Below are positions 50,301-62,103 of a DNA stretch of 64,000 bases, piece after piece. This stretch comes from Rattus norvegicus (Eukaryota; Chordata; Mammalia; Rodentia; Muridae): positions 6,192,068 through 6,256,067 of the forward strand of contig NC_086040.1 of NCBI RefSeq assembly GCF_036323735.1, written 5' to 3'. The notes below the pieces were generated by a model that was given only the letters and a program-made list of their open reading frames with translations, made no database searches and was not told the origin of the DNA. Made by a program: the position numbers and the translations under genes. Position 1 is the first letter of the stretch, and each line of letters opens with the position of its first letter.

Positions 50301-51700
50301 TCAGACCATGAGGGTTAATCCAAACATGAGGAGGGTGGTGAAATTGAACACAATTTTGGCAATGTAACACCACATCACGAGCTGGAGCTCTAGAGATTTT
50401 AAATTTTTGTTGAAGAGTAAAGGCAGGTACATGAAACTTTTGATGAAATTCTCTAGTGAGATCAACCGTAGATGCATGAAAAATAAACTATGAGTACTAG
50501 CATCCACCAGAGTGTTATTACTGGTCATGGGACCAGGCAAATTAGGATGGGGTCGTATATGTTGTATAAAAAAAATATTTATTCTGGCCCAAACCAATTT
50601 TTGTAATTCTAAAACAATTTGACATACAGTACTACTCAACCGAATTGGCCCTGGAATTTCAAGTGAGCGTACCGCATTAACTACATCAGCAGAGTCAGAA
50701 ATAAAATTAAAAGAATCATGAAATCTTTTGAAAACTTCCAATACAATTTTACATTCAGTAATTTGGGGGGTACCTGGACTGTATTGAATTAATATGGTTC
50801 TTGAGAATGAACCATATAGGTACCTACACTTGTTTTGGAGCCATCTGTATAAATATCTAAAGGTACAGACAAAGGCTCTGAGGCAGTGATCTTAGGAAAG
50901 ATCACTGGATGTTCAGTAAAAAATTGTAACAAAGTATCACTAGGATAATGATTGTCAAACTTTCCATCAAAACTACAGCATAATATGGCCCAATCATCTA
51001 TCAAGGCACACAATTTTTCCATCTGAGCAGTTGTACATGGTATAATAATTTTCTTGGGTAAAATACGAAAATGCTGAGTGAAAGACTTAACCCCTAACAC
51101 AGTAAGCTTTGCAACAGCAGAAGCGTAATATTCAAGGGTCTTATTAGGAGAAATATGGGGATAAATCCAAAGAAGTGGACCTTGCTGCCATAATACTCCT
51201 GTGGGCTGACGAAAGGTTCTCAGTATACACAAAAGCAGATCTTCCTTTTCCTTGTACCTTCTTATAATTGCCTTTTCTAATCTCTCTTCTACTTTCCTCA
51301 AGGATAATCGTGCTTCCTTGGTTAAAACACGGTGTGACGTAAGCTGAGAATCCCCTTTCGGGATCTCATAAAGTGGTTGTAAATCAACATTCGGCATTTT
51401 AATATAGGGTTGAATCCAATTTATCCTTCCTAGTAATTTTTGACAATCACTTAATGTTTTTAAATAATCTTTTCATAATTCAATTTTTTGAAGGGAAATA
51501 CTATGAGGAGTGATTTTAGTTCCTAAATATTCTCCCATTTGGCCCATTTGAACCTTTTCAGGTGCTATGAACCATTGATTGCTTTCAAGCATCTTAACAA
51601 CTTTCGGATAGGCCGCTTCAAGTGTGCCACAATCTTCATATCTCTCCCTCTCATCCTGAGAAGCCTCTTCCTTGATATCAACCTCATCATCCCAAAATCC
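50301..51700 (-). pseudogene. ERV pol remnant, copy 2 (late RT, RNase H, integrase N-terminus)
   Basis: On -, a gag-like acidic stretch joins at about 51590 to late RT (APEKVQ and YLGTKI near 51520-51560), then the RT connection region (51397-50820), RNase H with DIYTDGSK (about 50860) and HIRPH (about 50560), and the integrase zinc-binding start, ending at 50301. The frame changes at about 51475 and 50765. RT fingers and palm with the YxDD site are absent, as in copy 1, although the deletion ends differ. Confidence 0.85.
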
Positions 51701-52959
51701 AGTCTCCAAAACAGCGGGTCTATCCTACATGCTAAAAGGTTTGATTGCCAATTCCTACATATGAACACATGATGTTGTGGTCACAAATACCGCAAAAAAG
51801 AGACATTGCCTTAAAATCTTTTGGAAGCCTGGTTTCTAGGATAAGATTTCCATAAAAATATCATCCCAATTTAGACATGTTTCCCTAGATTGGCTCATGC
51901 CACACGTTGTCTATAATGACTCTATCCAAATTTACCAGTTTTATGTCAACTTTCTGTTAACCAATGTTACATTTTTTTAACTATATCCAATAAATTAAAA
52001 GCCAGTAGTCCATACCCAAGGCATGTAGAGAATAATTATACATTTAAAACCAGTCAGAAACAAAAATGAAGTGGCTACACATACCTTTAATATTTAAATC
52101 AATCATCATTTTTACTTTTTCTAACTGTAGTTTTGTCACATGTTGAGTCCAATAATCACAGTCAAAGATTGTTTTAAGAGAAACAGCCATCAGTTCCATT
52201 ACCTTAGAAGCTGTGAAGCTCCTGGTTTCTTTAGGATCAGCTAGTATAAACATTTAGCCAGCCCCTGAGGAGCTTGCCCAGCTGGCTTAGGCTTCCAGCT
52301 ACAGATGCAGGCTACAAAAGCGAGTTGAAACTTTTTGTTTATTGTTTCCTTTCTTGAAAGAACTTAAAGCTACATCAATGGTGAATCAACTCACATTTAA
52401 AATTTTAATCTTTTCTTTTAAACATGAAACACAAAACATTCAAGCAAAGAGAAACAAAACACAGCATAAATTGACATACATGACTGCTTGGTTCACGAAG
52501 GACAGACAATAGACACAGAAGAAAAGAATTAGATGTTGTTCCACCAAAGGGACCCAGACATCCTATCTAAAGAACCCAGAACCAGAAATAAGCACTTCTC
52601 CAATAGGAGCCAGCAAGGAGGCAAGACGTCTCCCACCTCCTTCTGTTCCCAGGAGAGCTCCAAAAATTTAAGCTCATTTCCTTCTTTTACCAAAGCATTT
52701 TGGGGAGTTCGGGAGGACTGTTTTTCTCAACCCCGTTCTTTCTCTTGTCTACGTTGTAAACTGTCTCTAGTCAGGGTCCAAAGACTAAAAGCATCTATGA
52801 GAATCGACTTTGCTTCTCTAGATTTTAACATAACTCTAAAAGAACAAATATACAAAAACAGTTTACTATTATTTCCTTGTCCCCTTTTGACCACTACCAC
52901 TTCCAGAAATCTTTATCTTTGCACATGTTTTCAATTTCTGCGATCCTTCTTAATTCTGC
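51701..52959 (-). other. ERV copy 2 internal region, not assigned to a domain
   Basis: Between gag start and pol. The part around 51770 matches the first 70 bases of the window (copy 1). An ORF on - at 52044-52253 (69 residues) reads like coding sequence but I cannot place it. 52270-52960 looks noncoding or badly decayed. Confidence 0.5.
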
Positions 52960-53622
52960 TTACTGGGTCTTTAAAATCTGTATCCACCACCTGAGTTGCC
53001 ATTCGAGGGGACAATATGAATCTGGTGGTGGAACTGAGGTCGTGTCCTGTGCTTCCTTTTGTTGCTCTGCGGGCGGCCCTGGACCCGATGGTTCTACCTT
53101 TAGTTTCAATTTCTCTAAGCTGTCGGTGAGGCTTTCTAGATTGTCTGACATTTCTAAGGTCAAGGCTTTTAAAGAAGAACATATCTTATTTGTTTCCTGG
53201 TCTTTATTTTTCCTCTTTTTTATCTCTGCCTTCTCTCTGTTCATTTATCTCCTTTTCTTTTCCTTTTCTCTTTTGACACCTTTTTTCCCTCTGACATTCT
53301 TGTTGCTCTGCAAGGACCCTCTGACCTGTCTTAATGGCTCTAACGGCTTCCTCACATCGTTTATCCTCTAAGCAGGCACGGACTGTCTGCCAAAGAGACT
53401 TTGATCCGGGCTTATGCTTGCCCTCTGTGGCTTCTGTATCCAGATCTTTTCCCAATATGTCTCATGCTCACAAAGTAAGAGATCCCGATACTATAAACCA
53501 CGGAGCACACGATGTCATTCATCAAGAATGCTCCACAGGATTTTCCTTTCAACTTTGAGCTTATGCCGATTAAGGAGCTCTTGGAGAGCTGTCAAGAGTG
53601 GGCTGGAATGTGAGCTTCCCAT
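52960..53622 (-). pseudogene. ERV gag remnant, copy 2
   Basis: ATG at 53622 on - opens with MGSS, a typical N-myristoylation start for a matrix protein, then an amphipathic ELLNRHKLKV segment, and stops at about 53521. In the next frame a PWF...GSL segment, usual in betaretroviral matrix, follows, so a frameshift lies there. Later frames (53455-53204 and 53244-52960) are Lys/Glu-rich, then Pro-rich (SGPGPP), like the region after matrix. Capsid and nucleocapsid are not recognisable. Confidence 0.7.
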
Positions 53623-53984
53623 ACTCAATGAACTTATTTATGAGTGGTTTTATGAGCAGGGTGAGCTGGCATGTTTGTTTACACACGACTTCTTAGCCTG
53701 GCACATGCTGGCTATTCCCAGCAAATGCACTCCCGTCCAGGACAGTGGCAATTCAAAAGAAAGCAAATCCACAACACAAAGAAGAAAAAAAACAAAATTA
53801 TAAGTCCTACCCACAAAGGATCAATTGGAAACACATTGTTGCAGACTACAGACATTTTAGCCTCTAAACCAAGACTTTCATCATCTCTGCTTACATCCAG
53901 AGAACTTTATTGTCCCTTAATGGGAACTTTCCAACGTTGCTGACCTGGAACTGAAGAGTTCTGAAATCCATGAGGATGTCCTCA

Positions 53985-54004
53985 GGTCTCCGAGTGGGTC
54001 ACCA
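53985..54004 (-). other. Primer-binding-site candidate
   Basis: On -, TGGTGACCCACTCGGAGACC lies just after the LTR. It starts TGGTG as a primer-binding site should, and partly resembles a tRNA-Lys-type site, but the match is diverged and the tRNA is uncertain. Confidence 0.4.
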
Positions 54005-54460
54005 CTTATCATGGCCACCTCCCCTGGCAAGGAAGACGGAAAACAGTTGGATTCTTCTCAACAGCCTTTACTGCAGGACCACGTCATTGTTGACACGGGG
54101 ACCATGAGTGGCAAAGTCGCTCGCTTTATATACACAACAGTATGCTAATAATCTTTCAGGGATAGGCGGAGCACAAATCAAACCACTGTCACCCTACTAT
54201 CATCCCAGCTACTTGTCCTCCAGAGATTGGCCCTGCATGAACCACCCCATTAGCATAGTACCGCCCTAGCCAGACTGAAGCCAGGTGCAAAACCCTCGCA
54301 TGCACACTACTGTGTTTAACCACAGGAGGGAGCGGGATCACCTCATTATCATACGTCCGCCCTAGCAAGGGGACAAAAATGCCCATATGCGGTAAGTTGC
54401 TTACCTTCAGACGGGGCTGGATGTCAGAACCATCTTTGTTTTACTGCGCCGCTCCCTACA
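54005..54460 (-). mobile_element. 5' LTR of ERV copy 2, right arm
   Basis: Starts on - with TGTAGGGAGCGGCGCAG at 54460, matching copy 1 from 2824. About 456 bases if it ends at the primer-binding-site candidate. This is the only LTR here with both the full U3 and the TATA, R and U5 parts. Confidence 0.85.
54125..54132 (-). promoter_or_regulatory. TATA box of the right-arm LTR
   Basis: TATATAAA on -, in the position equal to that of the left-arm LTR. Confidence 0.65.
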
Positions 54461-54469
54461 AGTAATTCT

Positions 54470-56590
54470 CTTGTGGAACTTTTGAGGTCACTAAGTATAC
54501 TATCATATCAACTACAAACAGTGCTATTTGGACTTCTTCCTTTCCAATCTTTATCCCTTTGACCTCCTTCAGTGTCTGTTTGCTCTGGCTTAGATGTCCA
54601 GAACTATATTGAATAAGTTATGAAAGAGTGGGCAGCCTTCTCTAGTCCCTGATTTCAGTGTGATAGCTGTAAGTTTCTCTCCACTTACTTTAACTTTAGC
54701 TACGAATTTGCTGTATATGTTTAGGTATGGGCCTTAAATTCCTGTACTTTTCAGGACTTTTATCATGAAGGGATGTTGAATTTTGTCAAAATCTTTCTCA
54801 GCATCTAATGAAAGGATCATGTGGTTCTTATCTTTGAGTTTGTTATATAGTGAGATACGTTGTTGGTTTTCTGTATATTAAAGCATCCCTGCAAGCCTGA
54901 GATGAATCCTACTTAATCATAGTGGATGATTGTTTAAAGTGTTGTAGGATTAGGTTTGCAAGAATTTCATTGAGTGTTTTTGAGTCGATATTGATAAGAG
55001 AAATTGCTCTGAAGTTTTCTTTCTTTTTTGGGTCTTTCTGTGTTTTAGTTATAAGAGTAATTGGTGTTTCATGAAAGCAATTTAGTAGTACTCCATCTGT
55101 TTCACATTTATGGAATAGTTTGAACAGTATTAGTATGAAATTTTCAATGAATTTTGCATGGATTTCTGCCCTAAACCCATCTGATCCTGGACTCTTTTTG
55201 GCTGGGAGAGTTTTGATGACTGCTTTTATTCCTTTCGGAGTTATGGGTTGTTAAAATGGTTTATATTTTCCTGATTTAGCTTTGGTACCTTGTAGTTGTC
55301 TAGAAAATTGTCCTTTTTCTCCAGATGTTCAAGTTTTGTTGAACATAGACTTTTGTAGTACAATGATTTTTTTTTTAATTTCCTTTGATTCTGCTGTTAT
55401 GTCTCCCTTTTTAAAATATGATTTTGTTAATTTGAACACACTCTCTGTCTTCTCTGGTTAGTCTGGCTATGGTTTAATGTATCCTGTTGATTTTCTCAGA
55501 AAACCAGGTATGGGTTCTGTGGATTCTTTGTTTAGTCCCTTTTTTTCTACTTGGTTGATTTTCCCTCTGAGTTTGATTATTTCCTGCCTTCTACTACTCC
55601 TGCATGTATTTGCTTCTTTCTATTCTAGAGGTTTTAGGTGTGCTGTCAAGCTGCTGATGTATGCTCTTTCCTGTTTCTTTCTGCAGGCACTCAGAGCTAT
55701 GAGATGTCCTCTTAGCACAGCTTTCATTGTGTACGAAGAGTTTGGGTATATTGTACCTTCATTTTCATTGAATTCTATGAAGTCTTTAATTTCTACCATT
55801 AATATTTCCTTGACCAAGTTATCATTGAGTAGAGCATTGTTCAACTTCCATATATATGTGGGCATTCATTCCTAATTGTTATTGAAGAACAGCCTTACCC
55901 CATGGTAGTCTGGTAGAGTGCATGGGATTATTTCTGTCTTTCTGTATCCTTTGATGCCTGCTTTTTGACTGATTATATGATCAATGTTGGAGAAGGTGAC
56001 ATGAGTTGGTGAGAAAAAGGTATTTCCTTTTGTTTTAGGATAGAATGCTCTCTAAATATGTTAAGTCCATTTGGTTTATACCGTCTGTTAGTCTGTCTAT
56101 GTCTGTTTAATTTCTGTTTCATGATCTGTGTAGTGATGAAAATGGGGTGTTGAAATCTCCTATTATTTTTATTTGCCGTGCCATATGTTCTTTGAGTTTT
56201 AGTAAGGTTTCTTTTATGTATGTAGGTGCCATTGTATTTGGGCCATAGATATTTATGATTTCAAATTCATATTGGAGGGATTTTTCCTTTGATGAATATG
56301 AAGTGTCCTTCTGTATGCTTTTTGATGACTTTTGGTTGAAAGTCAATTTTATATGATATTAGAATGGGTACTCCAGCTTGCTTCTTCAGACCATTTGCTT
56401 GAAAAGTTTTTTTCCAGCCATTTACTCTGAGGTAGTGTCTGTCTATGTCTCTGAAGTGTGTTTCCTGTAGTGCAAAACACTGGGTCCTCATTACATATCC
56501 AGTGGGTCAATCTGTGTATTTTTAGTGGGGAATTGAGTCCATTGATGTTGACAGATATTAAGGAATAGTAATGGTCACTTTCTCTTCTTT
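54470..56590 (-). pseudogene. L1 ORF2 (endonuclease and part of RT), broken
   Basis: The endonuclease is clear: QETHFRDIDRHYLRVNGW at about 56470, GLKKQAGVPILIS at about 56390 and GDFNTP at about 56155 in the next frame. Sequence continues through the linker and RT region, with the region 54800-54870 being the complement of a stretch also seen at 40230. At least two frameshifts between 56100 and 56300. Truncated before the end of RT. Confidence 0.85.
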
Positions 56591-56649
56591 TCTTAACTGT
56601 AGGTTAATGTTTGTGTGGTTCTCTTCTGTTTGTTTTTTTCTGAAAAGAT

Positions 56650-57746
56650 TAATTTCTTGCTTTATCTATGGTTTTACTTGCCTCCTTGTGTTGGGGTTTG
56701 CCAGTTAGTGTCCTTTGTAGTCCTTGATATGTTGAAAAATATTGTGTAAATTTGGTTTTGTCATGGAATATATTTGTTTCTCCGTCTATGTTAATTGAGA
56801 GTTTTGCTGGATATACTATCCTGGGCTGGTGTTTGTTTTCTCTTAGTGTCTGTATGAAATCTGTACAGGATCATCTGGCTTTCATAGTCTCTGGTGAGAA
56901 TTATGGTGTAATTCTTATAGGTTTGCAATTATATGTTATTTAACCTATTCCCTTACTGCTTTTAATATTTTTATTTGTTTTGTGCAGTTGGTTTTTTGAC
57001 TATTATGTGATGTGAGGATTTCTTTGACTGGTTCAATCTGTTTGGAATTCTGTAGGCTTTGTGTATGTTTATGGGCATCTCTTTCTTTAGATTAAGGAAG
57101 TTTTAATCTATAATTTTTTGAAGATATTACTGTCCCTTTATGTTAGCAGTCTTCTCTCTCTTCTATACCTGTTAAGCTTAGGTTTGATCTTCTCATTGTG
57201 TCCTGGATATCCTTTATGTTTTGGACAATCTGCATTTCTGTTTTACATAATTTTTGACAGTTGTGTCAATGTTCTCTATGGAGTCTTCTGCTCATTAGAT
57301 TATGTTTTCTATCCCTTTTATTATGTTGGTGATTCTCACCTCTATGAATCCTGGTCTCTTTCCTATGTTTTCCATCTCCAGATTTGACTTCCTTTGTGCT
57401 TTCTCTATTATTTCTATTTTTTATTTTAACTCCTGGATAGTTTTGTTCATTTCCTTCTTCTGTTTTTTTTTTCCAGTAATTCGTTAAGGTAGTTTTGTGT
57501 TCCCTCTTTCTGGGATTCTTCTTGTTTGCTTCTGTATTATCTGTTGTCTTGTATTTTCTCCAACGACTTATTTTTGACCTTCTTAACATCCTCCATCGTC
57601 ATGAGAAAATGTGAACGTAAATCTATATCTTGGTTTTTTGGTGTGTTTGGATATCCAGTGTTTGCTCTGTTGGTAGATTTGGGTTCTCATGAGCCCAAGT
57701 TGACTTGATTTCTGTTTTTTGCGTTCCTGTGCTTGCCTCTAGGCAT
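56650..57746 (-). pseudogene. L1 ORF1, broken
   Basis: Starts with MPRGKHRNAKNRNQVNLGS at 57746 and meets a stop at 57689. Lys/Glu-rich coiled-coil-type sequence follows in another frame (57589-57266). ORF1 protein of intact L1 is an RNA-binding trimer. Confidence 0.75.
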
Positions 57747-57749
57747 CAG

Positions 57750-58890
57750 GTTGTCTCTGGAGTTAGCTTGTCTTGCTCTTTCTGACAGTAGCTTGACCAT
57801 CCTGTAGCCACGTGTGTCAGGACTCTTGTAGACCTGTTTTCCTGTTTTTTTCCCATTTATGGGAACAGAGTATTCTGCTCTCCTGCGTGCAGTTGCCCCT
57901 GTCCACTGGTTTTCAGCTGTCCCTGTGGGCAGGAACCAGAAGGAACTTCCCACAATTTTCCTAGGTCCTTCTGTGGTGGGAGGGTGCACAGAAGGCACAA
58001 GGTGTTTTCCTCTTGTGTCAGGAATCTAGGCAGGGGGGTACACTTCTCTTGTTCCCCAGGAGTGTCTGCTTATCTGAAGGTCTACTTCCCCCATCCTCAG
58101 GATTTTTGTGCAGGGAGCTGTTTGACCAGTTCTGTTCAGATCCAGGTATACTCTGGAACATTTTGCTCCTGCAGTTCTACTCTTCCTATATTCCTGGGTC
58201 CAGAGGCACTATGATGTTTTGGCTTGGGCCAGAGATGTCGGTAATGGAGGGCAGAAGTGGCAGTCTCTGTGCCTTTTAGGCTCAGGATTGCCCACTCTCT
58301 TACAGCGTCCAGGAGCAGGGAGTCTGGACTGGGATAAGCGAGGATCAGGAGCCAGCTAGAAACTGGAAGTGTCTGGTCCCAGAGGAGTTCTGCTTTTGCG
58401 TGTCCTGAGTCCACCAGTCAGATCATGTAGAATAGAAAAGTTGGATTCACATCTGGTTTCAGGCCTGAAGTTGCTCCTCGCCCTGACTTTCAGCTCTCTA
58501 TTGGAGCTGCAACAGAAATGTCCAGTCCCTACTGCAACTAGGTACCTATGCACAGGAGGCCCAGATAGACCTTGGGGTTTTTTTCTTGAGTCAGGAATGT
58601 GAGCAGATTTCTCAGGGGTTTCTGCCCCTTTGATGGTCTAATACTTCCCCACCCCACAAGAGATTTGGGTGTAGGAGGCTGTTTGGACTGCAGGGCCCTT
58701 GCAGCTTGACTCCTCCTATATTCATGTGTCCAGAGACACTATGCAGTTTCGTCTTGGGGTAGGGTTGTGGGCACAGGAAGGCAGAAGTGGCAGTCTTTCC
58801 TTCCCTGAGATCCCAGTTTTGCCCACTCTTCTGGGTGTTCAGCTCTCTGCCCCACAGAGTTTTCAAAGGAGTTTCAAATGTTCATTCCCT
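57750..58890 (-). promoter_or_regulatory. L1 5'UTR promoter, two monomers
   Basis: The stretch 57990-58330 is repeated with divergence at 58560-58870 (shared: a cactatg segment, a ggcagaagtggcagtct segment, a ttgcccactct segment), giving a period of about 540 bases. Tandem monomers are usual for the internal promoter of murine L1. GC-richer than the surroundings. Confidence 0.75.
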
Positions 58891-60597
58891 ATCCTACAGG
58901 TCTTCTGTCTTTCCAATTCTCCTCCAAATGTGTTGGAGAAGACCCCTCTGGTTAAGGGGAGGTACAACAGGCCCCATCAGACAAAGAGTGCTGCAAAAGT
59001 TCTTCTCTTAAAGGTAATCTCAATGACTTCTCATATTCCACAAATGGACAAAGTCCTGCCCCCTCTCCACATAAGACTATAATAACTTCAACAGCTGCCA
59101 AAGCAGGGCAGAGAGCTATGTCCACACAGAAAGACAGTCAAAGATATCATCCATCTCCACCAAAGGGCCTTATGCAATCTGCTTCAGGTGAAATGAGTTT
59201 GAAACCTGATTCTGCTGACAAAGGGAATTTAAGAACTTCCCTTTTAAACCAAGAGGACCTTCAAAGCCCTCCACTATTAAAAATGGGCTTAAATCATCCC
59301 TTATTGTCCAAGGGTTACAAAATACAATCACAAATCGCCAAGTGAACCTCATAACACACATACCAGCACAAGCAGAGACAAAACTTACTGCATGTACACC
59401 ATTAGTTCAAGGACCATTGCCAGTTTCAGAAGGGACTCTTGAGAGTTCCACACTCAAGCAAGATGTGGTAGAAAATTCTGAGTCCACCCAAGGAACGCTT
59501 GTGCATTCTGCACATAAAAAAATATGATCTAGTATACTCACCATCTCCCCCATACCTCCAATATCACTATACAACAGAGAGTTATTCAAATATCCTCTAC
59601 CATCGAAAAGGACCCTCCTGACTTATCATCACGCCCAAAAGAGCCATGTTAATAAAAACACACAGTCAATGAGCCATACAGACTCCCTATTTATACAATG
59701 TTCAGAGAAGATAAAATCTTCTGTATAATAATTTTATTCCCAGATAAATTCCTGTGCCTACATCCTCCTGGGACTCTAGGTTATTCTGTCCTGAAAGGAG
59801 AGGCTCCAAAATTTTCCACATATACGTCAAAGATGCTAGAATTTCCCAAAACTTAGCAGGAATCTCTGATTAGTACCCTATCTCATAAAGAGACTGTTGG
59901 ACAAGAAACTTCTACAAAAGGAGTTCTACCCACAGACACATCTTTAGAGATGGCTTGTGGATGTGACACATGTACAAAGGTTGTTCTAGGACATATTCCA
60001 TCTTTAGAGAAGGTTTTTGATCCAACCATATGTGAATGAGGACTGGGGGAACATGATATGAAAACACCAGTGTCTGTAGCATCCCCAACATCTGAGGAAA
60101 CAGATTCCTTGGATTCCATTTGTGCAAAAGAATGTATATGACCTTCACAAACTTCACAGGAGGACATAGGAAAACTTCCTTATCTCCTCAAGATCAGGCA
60201 TCTTCCCCAACTACAGAACATGCTACACACTCTTCCAAATGTGCACAAATGGTGGCCAGTCCTTCTTTACACCCAGCGGACCCAGAACATCTGCCAAATA
60301 GGTCAATGGCTCTGGATTTTATCTTGATATCTTCTGAAGGGGTCTTAGAACTTCTTTTGCCTATCAAGCAGGTTAGGGAACCTGACACTTGTAAACGAAA
60401 GTCTGTTCCCACTTCTCCTTTAGAAGAAATTTTTAATGGAACTTCCAAAATTACACAACAATATCTGGAAACATCCTTATCTGCTCATGAAGCTCTCAGA
60501 CCTCTCTCATATCTCCATAATGCTCTAAGAGAGGTCACATCTTCAGAGGTAGCTCTAATACCTTCCACCAATTCTGACCTCACAGCTCTCAACTCCT
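58891..60597 (+). pseudogene. Coding-like stretch of degenerate short repeats, unidentified
   Basis: Between the L1 5'UTR and an array unit. Its frames (58699-59082 partly, 59118-59345, 59342-59527, 60120-60599) are Ser/Thr/Pro/Leu/Lys/Glu-rich and repeat a loose pattern of about 10 residues, KG or QG then xLxxSxxL (for example KGNLRTSLLNQEDL, QGPLPVSEGTLESS, KGVLPTDTSLE). At least five frameshifts or stops join these pieces. No signal peptide, membrane segment or named domain. The last frame (159 residues) is intact from 60120 and ends TALNS-stop exactly where array-unit sequence begins. A pyrimidine-rich ccctatcctacag lies at its left end. It looks like the decayed exon of a repetitive, disordered protein. 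I do not recognise the gene. Confidence 0.45.
59713..59758 (+). repeat. 46-bp segment identical to 61159-61204
   Basis: The segment starting aaaatcttctgtataataat is identical over 46 bases at both places and continues with tacat after one base difference. At 61159 it belongs to part (e) of an array unit; at 59713 it lies alone inside the coding-like stretch. Confidence 0.9.
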
Positions 60598-61810
60598 GAA
60601 TCCCATATGTGGAAGGCTGAGATAAAGGCTCTCTCTTCAGCAAACCCATTCAACCCCTAACCAGGACTCACTGAGCTTTCCAATGGAACAAGTATTTCTT
60701 CCTTTTTATACAAATACAGAAGGCCAGCTTCTTTCTTCCCATCTCTATTCAGGCGTTCTTCTCCCTCCCAAATGGCTGTTTACTCTGAATTAGAGGCCAA
60801 TTAGTAAACTCAAGGTACTGAAGGAATGTCCGAAAACAGTTGTTGTCAGGACAACACTAGTAACCTCACAAAAGAAGCTAGGGATCTGCAGGATACAAGA
60901 ATTTTTCAGGCAGTACCTAATAATGATATCACTGAGAACTGACATGGCCTACCTGCTAAACAGCTTTCCTTATATTGACCAATTTCAAGGGTTCCCTTAC
61001 CAGGAGAGTCTCTTGTGACACAGTGTAAACCTTTATGTACTACATCTCCCTAAAGTTATGTACATCTATTTGTTTCATCAGTGGTTACATGTTCTGTATG
61101 TAGAAAGTTAGTCAGGGTCCTGGCATGCATAGAAAGATCTAGGAACATGGAGTGGAGGAAAATCTTCTGTATAATAATTTTATTCCCAGATAAATTCCTG
61201 TGCCATACATTTAAATTTCCTAAGTTTTCCCTGTTTCTCAAAGGCAACTACTTTCCCTGCAGACCTTCAATTGAATGAATATTGTATTAATTTTTTTCTA
61301 CATTCCTTGAGAGGGGACATTATATACATATTCCTGAATGTGTACTCAAAAATTCTGTTTTCCAATTCCATTTTTTACAGTGATTTTGGCAACAAAGGGG
61401 GCACAGCTATAAAGTAAATATAAAAGTGTAAATATTGTGTACCTTCTTCAAATGATAAACTCCCAAATTCTTATTTTATCAAAAATTACAAGGTATCATT
61501 AAAGTAAAGGACAGCGTGGATTATAGATTGTGTTGCTGTAGTACCATTAGATATCAGCTCTCTAATATCTACCTTCCTGTGTTCCCAGGAAGAGACTTAA
61601 GGGTTTTGGATGTTTTACCATGATTTTTTCTTCAGGCCAAACATGAGGTTCAGGAATATGTACAGTATGAGAAATGGCTTGGTGTCCAGTGAAACCACAG
61701 CTTCATTAGTTTAATAAGAACAGGAGAAAGTCTATTTGGCACTGTCATTTGTGAATTCTACTTTCTTTACCTTGTTTCCCAGAATCTATGTTAAAATTCC
61801 ATCAAATCTC
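60597..61810 (+). repeat. Array unit 8 (5' part replaced)
   Basis: Starts at cccatatgtggaaggctgag, inside the exon-like block of other units, and runs through part (e) to the next microsatellite. The L1 part, part (c) and the acceptor-like site are absent. Instead the coding-like stretch lies directly upstream. Confidence 0.85.
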
Positions 61811-61821
61811 ATAGCTGTAGG

Positions 61822-61865
<44 letters not shown>

Positions 61866-62103
61866 CATATACATATAAATATATATACATACAGACAGAC
61901 AGACAGATAGATTATAGATATAGATATAGATATAGATATAGATATAGAAATAGATATAGATATAGATAAAGATATGATATAGATGTAGATAGATATATAG
62001 GTAGATAGATATAGGTATATGTATAGATATAGATATATAAATGTACATATAGATATAGATATACACATACACATACACATACATGTACATATACATATTC
62101 ATA
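61822..62103 (+). repeat. Compound (TA)n / (GATA)n / (CATA)n microsatellite
   Basis: TA to 61863, then cagacagacagata, then tatagatatagata for about 150 bases, then cacatacaca. The longest simple repeat in the array. Confidence 0.95.

Larger units (their letters stand above)
49607..54460. mobile_element. ERV copy 2, rearranged (two opposite orientations)
   Basis: Same family as copy 1. Left arm (49607-50300) reads on +: env transmembrane tail, polypurine tract, LTR. Right arm (50301-54460) reads on -: 5' LTR, primer-binding-site candidate, gag, an internal part, RT, RNase H and integrase N-terminus. The two arms meet tail-to-tail at 50300/50301. The integrase core and most of env are absent. 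All genes are broken. Confidence 0.85.
54470..58890 (-). mobile_element. L1, 5'-complete and 3'-truncated
   Basis: Read on -: two 5'UTR monomers (58890 to about 57750), ORF1 (about 57746 to 56650), ORF2 (about 56590 to 54470). ORF2 stops in the RT region where the ERV LTR begins, and the missing ORF2 end and 3'UTR are not found on the other side of the ERV. Both ORFs carry stops and frameshifts. Confidence 0.85.

Noticed and set aside
53414..53803. Coding gene on + (129-residue ORF) and its neighbours at 52533-53371
   Set aside because: These are shadows of the antisense gag and leader of ERV copy 2.
54470..58890. ERV inserted into this L1 at 54460
   Set aside because: The rest of the L1 is not found on the other side of the ERV, so a simple insertion is not supported.
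59170..60448. Minus-strand ORFs in the coding-like stretch
   Set aside because: The + strand frames are longer and share the repeat pattern. The minus frames appear to be their shadows.
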